Below, piece after piece: positions 25,227 to 34,641 of a stretch of DNA of 64,000 bases; within the stretch, counting starts at the first letter, position 1, and each line of letters begins with the position of its first letter. The notes below the pieces were generated by a model. The model saw only the letters and a program-made list of their open reading frames with translations, made no database searches and was not told the DNA's origin. Source of the DNA: Actinoplanes ianthinogenes. Lineage in GTDB: Bacteria; Actinomycetota; Actinomycetes; Mycobacteriales; Micromonosporaceae. Position numbers and translations under genes: made by a program. The stretch covers positions 3,799,501 through 3,863,500 of the forward strand of contig NZ_AP023356.1 of assembly GCF_018324205.1 (NCBI RefSeq), read 5' to 3'.

Positions 25227-26222
25227 TTAAACGTGATCTTGAACACTACCGCCGAGCCACTTCTCGATCAGGTAGAAAGCGATCGAGGAACGCATCGGCA
25301 GGCTCATCGGGACACCGGTCTCCGGGTGCACGAAACCGCCGGCAATCATCTTGGCGATGTCGTCCCGGGAAAACCAGTGCGCCTCGTCGATCTCCTCCGG
25401 ATCGAGCCGCAGCGGCTGGGTCGCGTCGGCGGTGGCCAGGAAGCCCAGCATCAGCGAGCCGGGGTAGGGCCAGGACTGGCTGCCCTGGTAGGTCAGCGAG
25501 CGGAGGCGGATGCCCACCTCCTCGCGCACCTCGCGGGCCACCGCGGCCTCGGCGGACTCGCCGGGCTCGACGTAACCTGCCAGGCAGGAGAAGCGGGTCA
25601 GCCCGTCCGCCCCGCGTCCCCAGGCCGCGTTGTGCCCGAGCAGGCAGCGACCGGCCGGGCCGGCGACGCCGTCGTGCACCACCACGATCATCGCCGGGTC
25701 GGTCCGCGGCCACATCAGCCGGCCGTCCGGGTCGGCGCGCGCCCAGCCGGCCTCCACCGCGACCGTCGGCTTGCCGGTACGCGGTGAGAACTGGTGGCTG
25801 GCGTGCCAGTTGGCCAGCGCGGCGGCCGCGGTGAACAGGCCGGCGTCCCGGTCGTCGAGCAGGTGACCGATGTCCCGCAGGGTCACCGCCCGGGCCCCCG
25901 TGGTCTCCGGCAGGGCGGCGTCCATGGTCCAGAGCGGGGTGCCGTCGGGGTCCACGCCGAGGAACCAGCGCTCCGCGTCGGGCGCCTCGGCGGCGGGCAC
26001 CAGGACCAGCGCGGCGCCGCCGTCGGCCCGGTCGGTGACCAGCGCCCGGCCGCCCGTGGCCAGGTCCACCACGAGCACCTGCCCGCGGGTCCAGGCCGCG
26101 GCCAGCCAGGCCTCGTCCTTGCGGTGCTCGGCCGCGCGGTCCAGGGTGGTGCGGGCCAGCGGCGGGGTGCCGGGCTGCTCGCCGCCGAGGTCGGGCTGCT
26201 CGGGCTGCTCGGTGCTGGTCAC
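25227..26222 (-). CDS. nudC: NudC-like NAD(H) pyrophosphatase, zinc ribbon degenerate
   Basis: 331 aa. The Nudix box GYVEPGESAEAAVAREVREEVGI is intact, and the SQSWPYPGSLMLGF strand corresponds to the NADH-specific SQPWPFPxS motif with two changes. In NudC the zinc ribbon uses four cysteines (FCPRCG and a CxxC before the PRTDPAVI strand); here the same place reads QFSPRTGKP and AGWARADPDG, with no cysteine at all, then PRTDPAMIVVV. The hydrolase core looks active; zinc-dependent structure does not. The substrate is NADH, NAD or NAD-capped RNA in the family. Its ATG overlaps the stop of the upstream M16 gene by four bases (ATGA), so the three genes form an operon. Confidence 0.88.
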   Translation of the reverse strand: MTSTEQPEQPDLGGEQPGTPPLARTTLDRAAEHRKDEAWLAAAWTRGQVLVVDLATGGRALVTDRADGGAALVLVPAAEAPDAERWFLGVDPDGTPLWTMDAALPETTGARAVTLRDIGHLLDDRDAGLFTAAAALANWHASHQFSPRTGKPTVAVEAGWARADPDGRLMWPRTDPAMIVVVHDGVAGPAGRCLLGHNAAWGRGADGLTRFSCLAGYVEPGESAEAAVAREVREEVGIRLRSLTYQGSQSWPYPGSLMLGFLATADATQPLRLDPEEIDEAHWFSRDDIAKMIAGGFVHPETGVPMSLPMRSSIAFYLIEKWLGGSVQDHV

Positions 26223-27535
26223 TGCGCGCTGCGCTCCACCGCGGTCAGGGCGGTCAGCTGGGCCTCGATCTTGTCCGCGTCGCCGAGCACCACGGTCACC
26301 GCCCGGGACGGGGCCAGGTGCCTGGCGGCGACCTCGGCGACCTGCTCGCGAGTGGCGGCGGCCAGTGCGGCCGAGTGCTCACGCAGGTGGTCGAGGCGCA
26401 GGCCGAACCCGGCGTAGACACTGGCCAGCCCGGCCAGCCCGGCCTGGGTGGACATGCCCAGCCGGAGGGTGCCGAGGGCGTACCGCCGGGCCTGCTCCAG
26501 CTCCTCCTCGCCGGGCGGGAGGCTGGCGATGCGACCCAGCTCATAGGTCGTCTCGAGCAGCGACGGGCCGGTCACCTCGGTGGCCACGTCGGCCGCGGCG
26601 AGCAGGGCCGAGCCGGCCGCGAAGTGCTCGACGACCGAGTGGGAGCCGTAGGTGTAACCCTTGTCCTCCCGGATGTTCTCCACCCAGCGGGACGAGAAGT
26701 AACCGCCGAAGACCAGGTTGCCCAGGGTGAGCGCGGCGTAGTCCGGGTCGGTGCGGGTCAGCGCGGGCAGCGCGATCCGCAGCGAGGACTGCACCGAGCC
26801 GGGCCGGTCGACGAGCAGCAGCGGGCCGGTCTGCAAGGCCGGGGTGGGCGGGATGTCGCCGTCCCGGGCCTCGCCGGTCCAGCCGCCGAGGGTTTTCTCC
26901 GCCACGTCGATGGCCTGCTCCGGGTCGATGTCGCCGACCAGGACCAGGATGGCGCCGCCCGGGCGGACCCGGTCGGCGTGCAGCTCGCGCAGGGCCTCCG
27001 GCTCGACCGCGCGGACGTCCTGGGGAGCCGGGGTCTGCACCGCGTACGGGTGGGTCGCGTACATCCGCTTGAGCAGCGCGACCCGGGCCAGGTGCGACGG
27101 CTGGCTGAGGGCGACCTGGATGTTGTCGACCAGGCGCTCCCGCTCGGTGACCACCTCCTCGCCCGGGTAGGCGGCGCCGGTCAGCACCCCGGCCAGGATC
27201 TCCAGCGTGCGGGACAGGCCGTCGGCGAGCGCGTTGCCGCTGATCTGGAGCCGGTCCGGGTCGAGCCCGGCGGCCAGGCTGCCGCCGACCGCTTGGAGCT
27301 CGGCGGCGATGTCGAGCATCGACATCGTGCCGGTGCCGGTGAACAGCGCCTGGGAGAGCAGGGTGGCCGGGGCCAGCGGGGCCCGGCCGAACGGGATGCG
27401 CAGGCGCACCTCGACCAGCGGCACCGCGGCGCGGCGGATGGCGATCACGGTCAGCCCGTTCGCCAGCTTGCGCTCGGCCTGCGGGGGAAGGGTCAGCTCG
27501 GTGTCCGGAATGAGGTCCGGCAGGGTCTTGGTCAC
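26219..27535 (-). CDS. M16 family peptidase-like subunit without the zinc motif
   Basis: 438 aa with the M16 fold (LANGLTVIAIRRAAVPLVEVRLRIPFGRAPLAPATLLSQALFTGTG), but the HxxEH zinc motif expected after the first strand is absent; the corresponding segment is PATLLSQALFTGTG. The second half has the R/Y pair typical of the M16 substrate domain (FSSRWVENIREDKGYTYGSHS). Such inactive subunits usually pair with an active partner, here the gene directly upstream. Its ATG overlaps the partner's stop (4 bp), and its own stop overlaps the nudC start (4 bp), so all three are co-translated. Confidence 0.9.
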   Translation of the reverse strand: MTKTLPDLIPDTELTLPPQAERKLANGLTVIAIRRAAVPLVEVRLRIPFGRAPLAPATLLSQALFTGTGTMSMLDIAAELQAVGGSLAAGLDPDRLQISGNALADGLSRTLEILAGVLTGAAYPGEEVVTERERLVDNIQVALSQPSHLARVALLKRMYATHPYAVQTPAPQDVRAVEPEALRELHADRVRPGGAILVLVGDIDPEQAIDVAEKTLGGWTGEARDGDIPPTPALQTGPLLLVDRPGSVQSSLRIALPALTRTDPDYAALTLGNLVFGGYFSSRWVENIREDKGYTYGSHSVVEHFAAGSALLAAADVATEVTGPSLLETTYELGRIASLPPGEEELEQARRYALGTLRLGMSTQAGLAGLASVYAGFGLRLDHLREHSAALAAATREQVAEVAARHLAPSRAVTVVLGDADKIEAQLTALTAVERSAQ

Positions 27536-28839
27536 GATCCGGCTCCGGGGAGAACTTCGACGACGGCACGGCTCTCGGGCCGCAGGGTGGCGGCGGCGGT
27601 CACGATCTGCTCCGCGGTGACCTCGCTGATCAGTTTGGGCAGCTCGTTGAGCAGGCCCGGACGGCCACGCTGGAGCTCCAGCACGGCCATCGGCAGGGCC
27701 CGGCCGAGCACCTCGTCGGTGCCCTGCAACAGGCGGGCGGCCATCCGTGCCTGGGTGCGCTCCAGCTCGCCGGGCTTGAGGCCGTCGGCGACCAGGCGGT
27801 CCAGCTCCTCGTCGACGGTGCGCAGCACCTTGCCGGCGTCGCCGCCGGGCGGCATGTGCGCCTGGAGCAGCAGCGCCGTCGGGTTGCGCACCTGATACTC
27901 GTCGCCCATGAAGCCCAGGTAGCCACCGATGTTGGTGACCGTGCGGTCGCGCTGGACCAGGCGCTCCACCAGGCGGGACGCGTCGCCGTCGGTGAGCACC
28001 TCGGCCAGGACCGAGAACGGGAGGTACGCGTCGAAGGCGCCGATCGGGTCGGGCACCCGGTAACCCGCGGCGACCGCCGGCAGCGGGGCGATGCGGTCGG
28101 TGTACGACTCCCGGCGCTCGCCGTCCAGCCCGGGCTCGTCGAACGCGGGCAGCACCGGGGCGGGCCGGGCCGGCACGTCGCCGAAGTGCCGCTCGATCAG
28201 CGCGGTCGCCTCCGCCACGTCGAAGTCACCGGCCACCGAGAGCACCGCGTTGCCGCAGGCGTAGTAGCGGTCGAAGAAGCCCTGCGCGTCCTCGACGGTG
28301 GCGCTCTCCAGGTCCTCGAACGAGCCGTAGCCGTCGTGGGCGTTCGGGAACGTCTTGAACATCACCGGCGGGAGCTTCAGCCAGGGGAAGCCACCGTACG
28401 GCCGGTTCAGCACGTTGACCCGGATCTCCTCCTTGACCACGTCGACCTGGTTGCGCAGGTTCTCCTCGGTGAGGCGGGGGCCGCGCATCCGGTCGGCCTC
28501 GAGGAACAGCGCCCGCTCCAGCGCGCCGGCCGGCAGCACCTCGAAGTAGTCGGTGTAGTCCAGGTGGGTGGAGCCGTTGAAGCTGCCGCCGGCGCCCTGC
28601 ACGTGCCGGAAATGGGCGAGTTTCTCCAGATTTTCCGAGCCCTGGAACATCAGGTGCTCGAAGAGGTGCGCGAAGCCGGTCCGGCCCTCCGGTTCGCTGC
28701 GGATCCCCACGTCGTAGACGACGGCGACACCGACGACCGGGGCGCTGCGATCGGGTGACAGGACCACCCGCAGACCGTTGGCGAGGGTGAACCGTTCAAC
28801 CGGATATTTCGTCGCGGGGATCTGGATTCTGGACGCCAC
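27532..28839 (-). CDS. M16 family zinc peptidase, catalytic subunit
   Basis: 435 aa with the inverted zinc motif HLFEH in GRTGFAHLFEHLMFQGSENL near residue 60 and the downstream Glu ligand region NQVDVVKEEIRVN near residue 115-130. The C-terminal half lacks zinc residues, as usual. It is the probable active partner of the following M16 protein. The GTG at 28839 has TAATGT six nt upstream and no Shine-Dalgarno, suggesting a leaderless transcript; the order is M16 active, M16 inactive, nudC. Processing-peptidase-like heterodimers of this kind degrade or mature small peptides; the target here is not known. Confidence 0.93.
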   Translation of the reverse strand: MASRIQIPATKYPVERFTLANGLRVVLSPDRSAPVVGVAVVYDVGIRSEPEGRTGFAHLFEHLMFQGSENLEKLAHFRHVQGAGGSFNGSTHLDYTDYFEVLPAGALERALFLEADRMRGPRLTEENLRNQVDVVKEEIRVNVLNRPYGGFPWLKLPPVMFKTFPNAHDGYGSFEDLESATVEDAQGFFDRYYACGNAVLSVAGDFDVAEATALIERHFGDVPARPAPVLPAFDEPGLDGERRESYTDRIAPLPAVAAGYRVPDPIGAFDAYLPFSVLAEVLTDGDASRLVERLVQRDRTVTNIGGYLGFMGDEYQVRNPTALLLQAHMPPGGDAGKVLRTVDEELDRLVADGLKPGELERTQARMAARLLQGTDEVLGRALPMAVLELQRGRPGLLNELPKLISEVTAEQIVTAAATLRPESRAVVEVLPGAGS

Positions 28840-28920
28840 CAGGTGACATTAGCGCGCTGCGTGACCACCCGCGCGACTACGTGTGGCGGTCCGGCCGAGT
28901 CCCGTCATCCGGTCGTCCAC

Positions 28921-28948
28921 TTGACGCACCAAACCCATCTGATCCAGT
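28921..28948 (+). promoter_or_regulatory. Candidate promoter for the rrf2/ABC operon
   Basis: TTGACG at 28921-28926 and, 18 nt later, CAGTAT at about 28945. The spacing is right for a sigma-70-type promoter; the -10 match is weak. Confidence 0.4.
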
Positions 28949-29004
28949 ATTCCCATCCAACAGATAGATTTAACGAAGTTTGATCCGTGGGGAGGGTGCC
29001 CGCC

Positions 29005-29418
29005 GTGTACGTCTCGGCACGCACGGACTATGCCGTCCGCGCCATGCTCGCCGTCACCGCGGCGCATCCGCGTCTGGTCAAGGCCGCCGGGCTGGCGGCC
29101 GCGCAGGACATCCCGCTGAGCTTCTTGCAGGGCATCCTGCTCGACCTGCGCCGGGCGGGGCTGCTGCACAGCCACCGTGGCGTGGACGGCGGGTACGCCC
29201 TGGCCCGCGCGGCCGAGGAGATCACCGTCGGGGACGTGGTCCGCGCCGTCGGCGGCGCGCTCACCACGGTCCGCGGCCTCCCCACCGCCACCGCGACCTA
29301 TCACGGCGCGGCGACCGCACTGCACGACGTGTGGATCGCCGTCGAAGCGGCCATCGAGGGCGTGGTCGATCACCGGACCCTGGCCGAACTCTCCACCACC
29401 TCCATAAAGCAGAACTAG
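29005..29418 (+). CDS. Rrf2 family transcriptional regulator without cluster cysteines
   Basis: 137 aa. MYVSARTDYAVRAMLAV is the Rrf2 N-terminal helix; the HTH and wing follow (LSFLQGILLDLRRAGLLHSHRGVDGGYALARAAEEITVGDVVRAVGG). The GTG at 29005 is chosen since GGGGAGGG lies about nine nt before it and it yields the family start; the track start 18 nt earlier is less likely. There is no cysteine anywhere, so it cannot bind an iron-sulfur cluster as IscR or NsrR do; CymR-like (sulfur) regulators also lack cysteines. It is 11 bp ahead of an ABC importer operon, which it probably controls. Confidence 0.9.
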   Translation: MYVSARTDYAVRAMLAVTAAHPRLVKAAGLAAAQDIPLSFLQGILLDLRRAGLLHSHRGVDGGYALARAAEEITVGDVVRAVGGALTTVRGLPTATATYHGAATALHDVWIAVEAAIEGVVDHRTLAELSTTSIKQN

Positions 29419-29429
29419 GAGTCCTGAGC

Positions 29430-30512
29430 ATGCGCTCCCGCACCCTTCGTGCGTTCGCCCTTGCCACCGCCGCCGTTGCGGCGACGACCGCGCTGGCCGC
29501 CTGCGGATCATCCGACGACGACAGCAAGAAGGCCGACACCCCGGCGGGTGCGGCGGCCGAGTCGAAGACCCTGAAGCTGGGTTACTTCCCGAACATCACC
29601 CACGCCCCGGCCCTGGTCGGCGTCAACAAGGGCCTGTTCAAGGACGCCCTGACCGGCACCGAGCTGACCACCCAGACCTTCAACGCCGGCCCGGCCGCGC
29701 TCGAGGCGCTGCTCTCCGGCGCGATCGACGCCACCTACATCGGCCCGAACCCGGCGATCAACGGCTGGGCCAAGTCCAACGGCCAGGCCCTGAAGATCAT
29801 CGCGGGCAGCACCTCCGGCGGCGCCGGCCTGGTGGTCAAGGAGGGCATCAACAGCCCGGCCGACCTCAAGGGCAAGAAGATCGCCACCCCGCAGCTGGGC
29901 AACACCCAGGACGTCGCGCTGCGCGCCTGGCTGAAGGAGAACGGCCTCAACGCCGACACCAACGGCGGCGGCGACGTCTCGATCCTGCCGCAGGACAACG
30001 CGACCGCGGTGCAGGCGTTCGCCCAGGGCGCGATCGACGGCGCCTGGGTGCCGGAGCCGAACCTGAGCAAGATGCTGCTGGAGTCCAAGGGCAAGCTGCT
30101 GGTCGACGAGAAGACCCTGTGGCCGAACGAGCAGTTCGTCACCACGCACCTGATCGTCAGCCAGAAGTTCCTCAAGGAGTACCCCGGCACGGTCAAGAAG
30201 CTGCTCCAGGGGCACCTCGCGGCGGTCAAGTACATCAACGACAACAACGCCGACGCACAGACCGCAGCGAACGCCCAGATCGAGAAGCTGACCGGCAAGG
30301 CGCTCAAGCCCGAGATCCTCGCCTCGGCGTTCAAGAACCTCAAGTTCACCAACGACCCGATCGCGTCGTCGCTGTACACCAGCGCCAAGCACGCGGAGGA
30401 GGTCGGCCTGCTCAAGCCGGTCGACCTGAAGGGCATCTACGACCTCGGCCCGCTGAACGAGCTGCTCCAGGCGAGCGGGCAGACCGCGGTCAGCGACGCC
30501 GCGGCATCCTGA
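29430..30512 (+). CDS. ABC importer substrate-binding lipoprotein (SsuA/NrtA-like)
   Basis: 360 aa. The signal peptide ends in a lipobox LAACGSS (Cys about residue 24). The mature part starts with LKLGYFPNITHAPALVGVNKGLFKD, the NMT1/SsuA fold, and the TFNAGPAALEALLSGAIDATYIGPNPAI segment is the anion-binding region. Family ligands are nitrate, aliphatic sulfonates or taurine; the sequence does not decide. The ATG at 29430 has AGGAG about eight nt upstream. Together with the ATPase and permease it forms a complete importer; an Rrf2 regulator lies 11 bp upstream. Confidence 0.9.
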   Translation: MRSRTLRAFALATAAVAATTALAACGSSDDDSKKADTPAGAAAESKTLKLGYFPNITHAPALVGVNKGLFKDALTGTELTTQTFNAGPAALEALLSGAIDATYIGPNPAINGWAKSNGQALKIIAGSTSGGAGLVVKEGINSPADLKGKKIATPQLGNTQDVALRAWLKENGLNADTNGGGDVSILPQDNATAVQAFAQGAIDGAWVPEPNLSKMLLESKGKLLVDEKTLWPNEQFVTTHLIVSQKFLKEYPGTVKKLLQGHLAAVKYINDNNADAQTAANAQIEKLTGKALKPEILASAFKNLKFTNDPIASSLYTSAKHAEEVGLLKPVDLKGIYDLGPLNELLQASGQTAVSDAAAS

Positions 30513-30539
30513 CGGACTGACGGGAGGGCGAGTACGAGC

Positions 30540-31305
<766 letters not shown>

Positions 31306-31316
<11 letters not shown>

Positions 31317-32259
31317 ACCACCCGCCCCGATGAAGTACGCGGGCGCCCGCGCCGGCCTGGACGGCCTGGCCGGGGACGAGGGCATCGGCCCGGTTCCGCA
31401 GAAGATCAAGACGTTGAGTGACGAGGAGGTCCGGGGTCTGGACGCGCTCGAGCGCGACCCGAAACCGGACAAGGGCCGGCTCGGCCTGCGGGTCTGGAAC
31501 AGCGCCTGGCCGAAACTGCTGGCGATCGCCATCGTGATCGTCGTGTGGCAGGCGGTCTACCTGGCCGAGTGGAAGCCGGCCTACGTCTTCCCGTCCCCCC
31601 TCGACGTCTTCACCACGCTCAAGGACCTGGTCACCACGGCGGACTTCTGGGGCGGCGTGCGGCTGACCATGACCCGGGCGATCACCGGGTTCGCGCTGGC
31701 GGTGGCGATCGGCACGGTCGTCGGCGCGGCGGTGTCCCGGTTCGCGCCGCTGCGGGCCGCGATCGGCTCGCTGATCACCGGCCTCCAGACGATGCCGTCG
31801 ATCATGTGGTTCCCGCTCGCCATCCTGCTGTTCCAGCTCGGCGAGCAGGCGATCATGTTCGTGGTCGTCATCGGCGCCGCGCCGTCGGTGGCCAACGGCC
31901 TGATCAGCGGCATCGACTACGTGCCGCGTACCTGGCTGCGGGTGGGCCAGGTGATGGGCATGAAGGGCCTCTCCCGGTACCGGCACCTGATCCTGCCGGC
32001 GTCGCTGCCCAGCTTCGTCTCCGGGCTCAAGCAGGGCTGGGCGTTCTCCTGGCGCAGCCTGATGGCCGGTGAGCTGCTGGTCATCGTGCCCGGCACGGTC
32101 TCGATCGGCGTGCGCATGCAGAACGCCCGCGACCTGACCGACACCCAGCTGGTGATCAGTTACATCCTGGTGGTGCTGGTCATCGGCATCCTGATCGACC
32201 AGCTCTTCAACTTCGCCGACAACGCCCTGCGCAGGCGCTGGGGCCTGACCGGCAGCTGA
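31306..32259 (+). CDS. ABC importer permease (SsuC/NrtB-like)
   Basis: 317 aa with a long cytoplasmic N-terminal extension of about 70 residues and then six hydrophobic segments. The EAA-like loop is around RTWLRVGQVMGMKGLSRYRHLILPASLPSFVSGLKQGWAFSWR, diagnostic for this permease family. The ATG at 31306 overlaps the end of the ATPase gene; CGGAGG lies nine nt upstream, deciding it over the TTG at 31297. A strong terminator follows. Confidence 0.92.
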
Positions 32260-32282
32260 CGGGTCCGCTTCATCCTGAGATT

Positions 32283-32326
32283 CGCCATTTTCGGTACGCC
32301 CAGCGCGTACCGAAAATGGCGTTTCT
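32283..32326. terminator. Bidirectional terminator after the ABC operon
   Basis: Perfect 17-bp stem (arm CGCCATTTTCGGTACGC) with a CCAGC loop and a TTTCTT tail. It separates the ABC operon from the convergent membrane-anchored protein gene. The stem contains the CGTACCGAAA motif discussed in the findings. Confidence 0.93.
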
Positions 32327-32329
32327 TGC

Positions 32330-33223
32330 TCACAGGGGGCGAACGGAGTTCAGAACGTCCTCGACGACGTAGTCGAACTGCTTGTGGGTGCCGGGGATCG
32401 AGACGTAGAGGACGGCGGCCGTGGTCTTGCCGACGTCGATGACCGCGACGCCGGAGAACTCCTCGGTGGCGCTCAGCCCGTCGGCCTTGAAGTGCAGGCG
32501 GAACTCGCTCACGTAGGCCGGGCGGCCGCCCAGCGTGGTCAGCTCGTCGCGGATCTGGTCCAGCGTGTTCGGCTGCGGGTAGTACTCGGCGCGGACGTCG
32601 GCGGCGACCTGCCGGCCCACGCACTCGAGGTCCAGCGTCACCGCGTCGTTGTCGGCGGCCGGAACCGCCGCGGACAGGATCGAGGCGTGGTACTGCCCGC
32701 CGCTGTAGGTCTCGGTGACGAAGTGCTGGCCCACCTTGTAGGGCACCTCGAGGGTGCCGGCCCGCCACACCTCGTCCCAGGTGATCCAGGGTGCGCCGTA
32801 TTTGCGGTAGGAGATGCCGGCGTCCTTGTCGACGGTCCGCGGGCCGGTGACCGGGGGCAGCGCGGCCGGCGGACGGGTGGCCTGCTCGCTCGGTGACGAC
32901 GTCGGCGCCGGGCAGGCCTGGGCCAGCGGCGGGCGGACGTCGGTGGGCGCGGACGCCCTGTCCCGGAACGGGTTGGCGGTCCCGCTGAAGGTCAGCACCA
33001 GCAGCACGACCAGGCCGCCCGCCAGGATCAGGCCGGCGATCCCGCCGAAGATCAGCAACTGCCGGCGGCGCTGCTCGGGACCGGTCCGCGCGGGCGCCAC
33101 CGGCGGGTCCGGCGGGGGCGGAGGCGGCACCAGCGACGGCACGCCGGAAGCGGTCACCGTGCCCGACGACCACGTCCCGCCCGGCCGGGACCAGACAGGC
33201 GGCGGCTGCTGCGGCTCGGACAT
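32330..33223 (-). CDS. Membrane-anchored protein with proline-rich cytoplasmic tail
   Basis: 297 aa. The N-terminal 60 residues are Pro-rich (SEPQQPPPVW, VPPPPPPDPPVAP), followed by RRR and one membrane helix (LLIFGGIAGLILAGGLVVLLVLTF) at about 68-92, then an exported globular domain of about 200 residues with one pair of cysteines (ACPAPT and LECVGR). No enzymatic motif is recognised. The architecture is common among actinobacterial envelope proteins of unknown role. The ATG at 33223 is preferred over the upstream start because MSEPQQ is the typical beginning. It converges with the ABC operon. Confidence 0.75.
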   Translation of the reverse strand: MSEPQQPPPVWSRPGGTWSSGTVTASGVPSLVPPPPPPDPPVAPARTGPEQRRRQLLIFGGIAGLILAGGLVVLLVLTFSGTANPFRDRASAPTDVRPPLAQACPAPTSSPSEQATRPPAALPPVTGPRTVDKDAGISYRKYGAPWITWDEVWRAGTLEVPYKVGQHFVTETYSGGQYHASILSAAVPAADNDAVTLDLECVGRQVAADVRAEYYPQPNTLDQIRDELTTLGGRPAYVSEFRLHFKADGLSATEEFSGVAVIDVGKTTAAVLYVSIPGTHKQFDYVVEDVLNSVRPL

Positions 33224-33323
33224 GCCCACCAGTGAACACCACGGCTCCGGCAAGCGCCGAAACGCACCTGCGAAAGTGCCCCCGACCCAGTCGTTTCCCA
33301 GAAATGTCCGCTACCGTGCTGCC

Positions 33324-34040
33324 ATGGAACTGGTGTATCCCCCGGTCGTCGCCTTGGCCAAGACGATGTTCCGCGTGCTCGACCTCAAGATCGAGGTCGA
33401 GGGCGGCGAGCACATCCCGAGCACCGGCGGGGCGGTCCTCGCCAGCAACCACTCGAGTTACCTCGACTTCATCTTCTGCGGCCTGGGCGCCCAGCCCGCC
33501 AAGCGGCTGGTGCGCTTCATGGCGAAGAAATCGGTCTTCGACCACAAGATCAGTGGCCCGCTGATGCGCGGCATGCGGCACATCCCGGTCGACCGCAAGG
33601 CGGGCACCGGCGCGTTCCGCGAGGCCACCACGGCGCTGGAGCGCGGCGAGGTGGTCGGCGTCTTCCCGGAGGCGACGATCAGCGAGTCGTTCACCGTCAA
33701 GGAGCTCAAGACCGGCGCCGCGCGGATGGCGCAGGAGGCCGGCGTCCCGCTGATCCCGATGGCGGTGTGGGGCCCGCACCGGCTCTGGACCAAGGGGCGC
33801 AAGAAGGAGCTGACCAAGCGCCACGTGCCGGTCCTCATCAAGATCGGCGAGGCGATCCCGTTCCCCGAGGGCGCGACCGCCGAGGCGGTCACCGCGACGC
33901 TCAAGCAGCGGCTGAGCTCGCTGCTCGACGCGGTCCAGCGGGCCTACCCGGAGAAGCCGGCGTCCGAGGACGACCGCTGGTGGCTCCCCGCGCACCTCGG
34001 CGGCACCGCGCCGCTTCCCCGCCCGGCCGCGGCTGTCTGA
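33324..34040 (+). CDS. PlsC-family 1-acyl-sn-glycerol-3-phosphate acyltransferase
   Basis: 238 aa. The catalytic NHxxxxD box is SNHSSYLDF near residue 37, the acceptor-binding block is FPEATIS (normally FPEGTRS) near residue 114, and the remaining PlsC blocks GxxFIDR-like RHIPVDRK and VPLIPMAVWGP are present. It should transfer an acyl group to lysophosphatidate or a related lipid on the inner membrane face. The ATG at 33324 has TACCGT six nt upstream and no Shine-Dalgarno, so it is probably leaderless; it fits the family start MELVYPPV. It diverges from the membrane-anchored protein gene. Confidence 0.92.
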   Translation: MELVYPPVVALAKTMFRVLDLKIEVEGGEHIPSTGGAVLASNHSSYLDFIFCGLGAQPAKRLVRFMAKKSVFDHKISGPLMRGMRHIPVDRKAGTGAFREATTALERGEVVGVFPEATISESFTVKELKTGAARMAQEAGVPLIPMAVWGPHRLWTKGRKKELTKRHVPVLIKIGEAIPFPEGATAEAVTATLKQRLSSLLDAVQRAYPEKPASEDDRWWLPAHLGGTAPLPRPAAAV

Positions 34041-34056
34041 CCGAAAAAGATCGCTG

Positions 34057-34084
34057 AAGGCTCCGGGCGTGCCCGGAGCCTTTC
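34057..34084 (+). terminator. Terminator after the PlsC-like gene
   Basis: 12-bp stem (arm AAGGCTCCGGGC) with a minimal loop, followed by TTTCGTCG. An A5 run precedes it. Confidence 0.85.
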
Positions 34085-34129
34085 GTCGTGCCGCCGATCG
34101 CGGGTCCGTTGCTCCCGGCCCGGAAACAG

Positions 34130-34162
34130 CAAAGTGCCGCACCCATCGGGTACGGCACTTTG
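34130..34162 (-). terminator. Terminator after the cold-shock gene
   Basis: 10-bp stem CAAAGTGCCG/CGGCACTTTG with an internal ACCC/GGGT stem, located 51 bp past the stop of the minus-strand cold-shock gene. Confidence 0.8.
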
Positions 34163-34212
34163 TCACGCGCTGCCGGCAGCCGCCGTGCGGCGGCCGCTGA
34201 CGAGGGCGTGAA

Positions 34213-34416
34213 TCAGACGGAACGGATGTTCGCGGCCTGCGGGCCCTTCTGGCCCTGGGTCACCTCGAACTCAACCCGCTGGTTCTCCTCCAGGCTGCGG
34301 TAGCCCGACATCTGGATCGCGGAGAAGTGGGCGAAGACGTCGGCGCCGCCGTCGTCAGGGGTGATGAATCCGAAGCCCTTGTCCGCGTTGAACCACTTCA
34401 CTACGCCGGTAACCAT
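34213..34416 (-). CDS. Cold-shock protein (CspA family)
   Basis: 67 aa, the full cold-shock domain: [20 protein letters not shown] contains RNP1 (KGFGFI) and [10 protein letters not shown] contains RNP2. It binds single-stranded nucleic acid and acts as an RNA chaperone. The ATG at 34416 is set by the universal family start [10 protein letters not shown] and by GAGGAGA about seven nt upstream. The ORF runs on further upstream but is not coding there. A 225-bp divergent gap separates it from the next gene and contains a large hairpin, perhaps part of a long 5' leader. Confidence 0.97.
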   Translation of the reverse strand: MVTGVVKWFNADKGFGFITPDDGGADVFAHFSAIQMSGYRSLEENQRVEFEVTQGQKGPQAANIRSV

Positions 34417-34546
34417 GATCGTCTCCTCGACGGTCGATCGTTCTCCGCCCATTCTGGACGAGAACGAGGTAATAAGACCCGCATTCTGCGGGGCTCGTGT
34501 CGCCGTACTGATCGCCCGTACCGGAGAAACCCGGGTTACGACAAAG

Positions 34547-34577
34547 AGCGCCTGGGGCAGACTTCCCCACAGGCGCT
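34547..34577. promoter_or_regulatory. Hairpin in the csp divergent gap
   Basis: Outer arms AGCGCCTG/CAGGCGCT with a partly paired GGGG/CCCC interior. A perfect 10-bp palindrome AACCCGGGTT lies nearby at 34528. It may be an operator or, if transcribed leftwards, a 5'-leader structure of the cold-shock mRNA. Confidence 0.4.
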
Positions 34578-34641
34578 CCTGAGTACTTGGGAACCAAACT
34601 GACAACGCTGGTGAGCCTATCACGGGTACGGAGGTCAAAAA

